From: Acetobacteraceae bacterium
GTDB lineage: Bacteria; Pseudomonadota; Alphaproteobacteria; Acetobacterales; Acetobacteraceae
Direction of reading: 5' to 3'
Length of the DNA stretch: 8,044 bases
Assembly: GCA_947478535.1 (NCBI GenBank)
Contig: CANJXD010000254.1
Location: 1-8,044 of the forward strand
A program made the position numbers and the translations under genes. Below, in pieces: positions 6,366-8,044 of this stretch (position 1 is the first letter of the stretch; each line of letters starts with the position of its first letter). The notes under the pieces are model-generated. The model was not told where the DNA came from, ran no database searches, and was given only the letters and a program-made list of their open reading frames with translations.

Positions 6366-7334
6366 ATGCGCCGCCGCCACGTTCTGCTGCTCTCCGCCAC
6401 GCTGCCCCTGCCGGCGCTCGCACAGGCGCCCCGCGCCTGGTCGCCGCCCAGCCGCATGATCATCGGCTACGGCGCCGGCAACATCACTGACCAGGTGGCC
6501 CGCGTGCTGATCGAGGCCGTGGGCCAGCGCCATGGCTGGCGCATGGCGGCGGACAACCTGCCCGGCGCGGGCGGCATGCTCGGCGCCAACAACCTGATCC
6601 GCGCGCCGGCCGATGGCAGCGTGTGCGGCGTGGTGGCGGCGGCGGCGCTGACCATCCTGCCGCATATCCAGCGCAATCCGCGCTTCGATCCCTTCCCCGA
6701 ATTGCAGGCGGTGACGGGGCTGGCCATCTCCTCCTCCTTCCTCGCGGTGCATGCCTCGCTGCCCGTGCGGAGCGTGGCGGAACTCGCGGCCTATGCGCGG
6801 TCCCGCCCGGTGGAGAACCCGGTGTTCTACTACTCCCCGGGCAATGCCACGGTGCCGCATCTGAACCTGGAGGCACTGAGCCGGGCGTTGGATTTCCCGA
6901 TGCAGCACGTGCCCTATCGCACCAGCCAGGCCGGCAACACGGATCTGCTCGCCAACCGCGTGCAGGTGACGATGGACAGCTTCTCCATCACCCTGCCGCA
7001 TATCCAGGCTGGCACCTTGCGGCCGCTCGCCTTCAACGGCACGGCCCGCCACCCGCTGCTGCCGGATGTGCCCACGATGGCTGAGGCGGCGCCCGGCGTG
7101 CAGTTGATGAATGCCTGGATGGCCGTGTTCTTCCCGAAGGCCACGCCGGCCGCCATCGTCAACCGCGCGGCGGAGGATCTGCTGGATACCGTGAACGCCC
7201 CCGCCTTCGCGGAAAAGCTGCCGATCGGCACCACCCCCTTCGCCCTCGGCCCGGCGGCGCTGGCCGAGCGCGTGCAGAGCGAGGGGGAAAGGATCGGCCG
7301 GCTCATCGCGGCCATCGGGCTTACGCCCGACTGA
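6366..7334 (+). CDS. Bug/TctC family tripartite tricarboxylate transporter substrate-binding protein
   Basis: Predicted 322-residue periplasmic receptor of the Bug (TctC) family, which captures organic acids or other small solutes for TctA/TctB-type secondary importers. Seen: an N-terminal signal MRRRHVLLLSATLPLPALA with cleavage after residue 19 (the paired Arg followed by hydrophobics is Tat-like, so export route is open); TDQVAR (41-46); DNLPGAGGMLGANN (63-76), a family hallmark; PADG (81-84); SPGNATVPHLNLE (157-169); HVPYRTSQAG (181-190); and LLPDVPTMAE (231-240). Length is typical. The loop GYGAGNITDQ (34-43) lacks the usual Pro and Ala-Gly-Gly run seen there in many members. The start at 6366 follows from the ribosome binding site and the signal peptide. 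Last gene of the plus-strand operon, 11 bases after the deaminase stop. No TctA or TctB gene is adjacent, which is common for Bug receptors. Ligand unknown; operon context hints at a purine-related solute, which is inference only. Confidence 0.93.
   Translation: MRRRHVLLLSATLPLPALAQAPRAWSPPSRMIIGYGAGNITDQVARVLIEAVGQRHGWRMAADNLPGAGGMLGANNLIRAPADGSVCGVVAAAALTILPHIQRNPRFDPFPELQAVTGLAISSSFLAVHASLPVRSVAELAAYARSRPVENPVFYYSPGNATVPHLNLEALSRALDFPMQHVPYRTSQAGNTDLLANRVQVTMDSFSITLPHIQAGTLRPLAFNGTARHPLLPDVPTMAEAAPGVQLMNAWMAVFFPKATPAAIVNRAAEDLLDTVNAPAFAEKLPIGTTPFALGPAALAERVQSEGERIGRLIAAIGLTPD
7315..7330. terminator. Hairpin at the right tail-to-tail junction (possible terminator)
   Basis: TCGGGC, loop TTAC, GCCCGA form a perfect 6-bp stem ending just before the stop codon of the first Bug gene. 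A second inverted repeat, AGCCGC (7356-7361) with GCGGCT (7370-7375) and an 8-base loop, follows in the end of the opposing gene. Neither has a T-run, so any terminator role is a guess from position. Confidence 0.25.
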
Positions 7335-7337
7335 GCC

Positions 7338-8044
7338 TCAATCCGCGAACTGGCCAGCCGCTTCGATCAGCGGCTTCCAGCGCGCGATCTCGGACCGCCA
7401 GAAGGCCTGCGCGCCGGCCGGCGTGGTGCGTTCGCCGCTGGCCGGGCCGCTGCCGAGCTCGGCCATGCGGCGGCCCACATTGCCATCCCGCAGCGCCGCC
7501 AGCAGCGCCTGGTTCAGCCTTTCCACCACCGGGCGCGGCGTGCCCGTCGGCGCGAACAGGATGTTCCAGCCGGACATGCGCATCGCCGGCAGCCCGGCTT
7601 CTTCCGTCGTCGGCACATTGGCCAGGGATGCGGCGCGCGTCGCGGTGCTGATGGCATAGGCGCGGATGGTATTGCCGCGGATCTGCTCGGCGTTGTTCGT
7701 GGTCTGGTCGCAGCCCATGTCGAGCGTGCCGGACATCAGGTCATTCATCACCAGCGCATTGCCGCGATACGGCACCAGCGTGACCGGCGTGCCGATGGAG
7801 GCCATCAGCAGCAGGCTGCACAGATGGCTGGTGGAGCCCACCCCTGCATTGCCGAGGTTGAGCCGCCGCCCATCCCGCCGCACCACGGCGACGAATTCCG
7901 CGAGGGTCGTCGCCGGGAAGGTCGGCCGCGCGATGATCGCCATCGGCACCTCGTTCACCAGCCCGATGGCATCCAGCGCCAGCGGATCGAAGCTCGGGTT
8001 GCGATAGAGCGTCGGGATCGTCGCCTGCGCCAGACTGCCGAACA
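7338..8044 (-). CDS. Bug/TctC family substrate-binding protein (N-terminus beyond right edge)
   Basis: The minus-strand frame is open from the window edge to the TGA at 7338-7340, showing 234 C-terminal residues of a second Bug/TctC receptor. The visible part begins within the first lobe (FGSLAQATIPTLYRNPSFDP, coding from about 8042 down) and continues through NAGVGSTSHLCSLLL, TLVPYRGNALVMNDLMSG, DMGCDQTTNNAEQIRGN and ANVPTTEEAGLP. These match the family's ligand loop, the VPYRG turn and the PT-EEAG segment, and the CDQTTN segment is typical of one Bug subgroup. A GTG at 7958 is in frame but cannot be the real start, because recognisable family sequence continues upstream of it. The signal peptide and the first Bug lobe residues are outside the window. 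It is convergent with the other Bug gene, three bases between stops, and the two proteins share only scattered family positions, so they are not a recent duplication. Ligand unknown. Confidence 0.93.
   Translation of the reverse strand, partial: FGSLAQATIPTLYRNPSFDPLALDAIGLVNEVPMAIIARPTFPATTLAEFVAVVRRDGRRLNLGNAGVGSTSHLCSLLLMASIGTPVTLVPYRGNALVMNDLMSGTLDMGCDQTTNNAEQIRGNTIRAYAISTATRAASLANVPTTEEAGLPAMRMSGWNILFAPTGTPRPVVERLNQALLAALRDGNVGRRMAELGSGPASGERTTPAGAQAFWRSEIARWKPLIEAAGQFAD

Noticed and set aside
4528..6423. 631-codon minus-strand open frame antisense to adenine deaminase
   Set aside because: Low-complexity Arg/His/Gly/Ala translation with no motif; the sense strand carries a complete, motif-verified enzyme.
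5880..7052. 390-codon minus-strand open frame across the deaminase and Bug junction
   Set aside because: It covers the ends of two real plus-strand genes and shows no family motif.
1..8044. Mobile element, CRISPR, toxin-antitoxin, phage or defence genes
   Set aside because: No terminal inverted repeats, direct repeat arrays, transposase or integrase motifs, small paired genes or nuclease/helicase motifs were found; composition is uniform across the window.

Overview
The window is very GC-rich bacterial DNA with strong G/C preference at third codon positions and almost no intergenic space. It looks like an alphaproteobacterium of the Acetobacteraceae (Roseomonas-like). That assignment is inferred from composition, the abundance of Bug/TctC-type periplasmic receptors and the flavour of the proteins; no rRNA or other phylogenetic marker is present.

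Layout from left to right. The tail of an unrecognised plus-strand gene (1-126) runs tail-to-tail, one base apart, into a two-gene minus-strand operon. That operon reads from about 2259 down to 128: an M20 amidohydrolase (hippurate hydrolase/aminoacylase type), then a nucleoside hydrolase, joined by a one-base TGATG overlap. Back-to-back with it, from 2295, a four-gene plus-strand operon begins: a type I phosphoribosyltransferase, a family 5 ABC-type solute-binding protein, an adenine deaminase-family enzyme and a Bug/TctC-type solute receptor. The first three plus-strand genes are joined by stop/start overlaps; the fourth follows after 11 bases, with its Shine-Dalgarno placed on the preceding stop codon. 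The operon ends three bases from the stop of a second, minus-strand Bug receptor whose N-terminus lies beyond the right edge.

How the genes may work together (inference). Nucleoside hydrolase releases a free base from a nucleoside. The deaminase would convert adenine to hypoxanthine, and the phosphoribosyltransferase could return a base to the nucleotide pool. The two periplasmic receptors would capture substrates, but no permease, ATPase or TctA/TctB membrane subunit is in the window. The M20 enzyme would cleave an N-acyl or similar amide. A nucleoside/purine salvage or scavenging locus is the simplest reading. The substrates of the phosphoribosyltransferase, the M20 enzyme and both receptors cannot be read from sequence.

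I saw no tRNA, rRNA, CRISPR array, insertion sequence, phage gene or att site. There is no gene-free stretch over 300 bases; the longest gap is the 35-71 base divergent intergenic region (depending on the M20 start). The locus reads as ordinary metabolic DNA with an unusual gene combination; I see no clear novel defence or mobile system.
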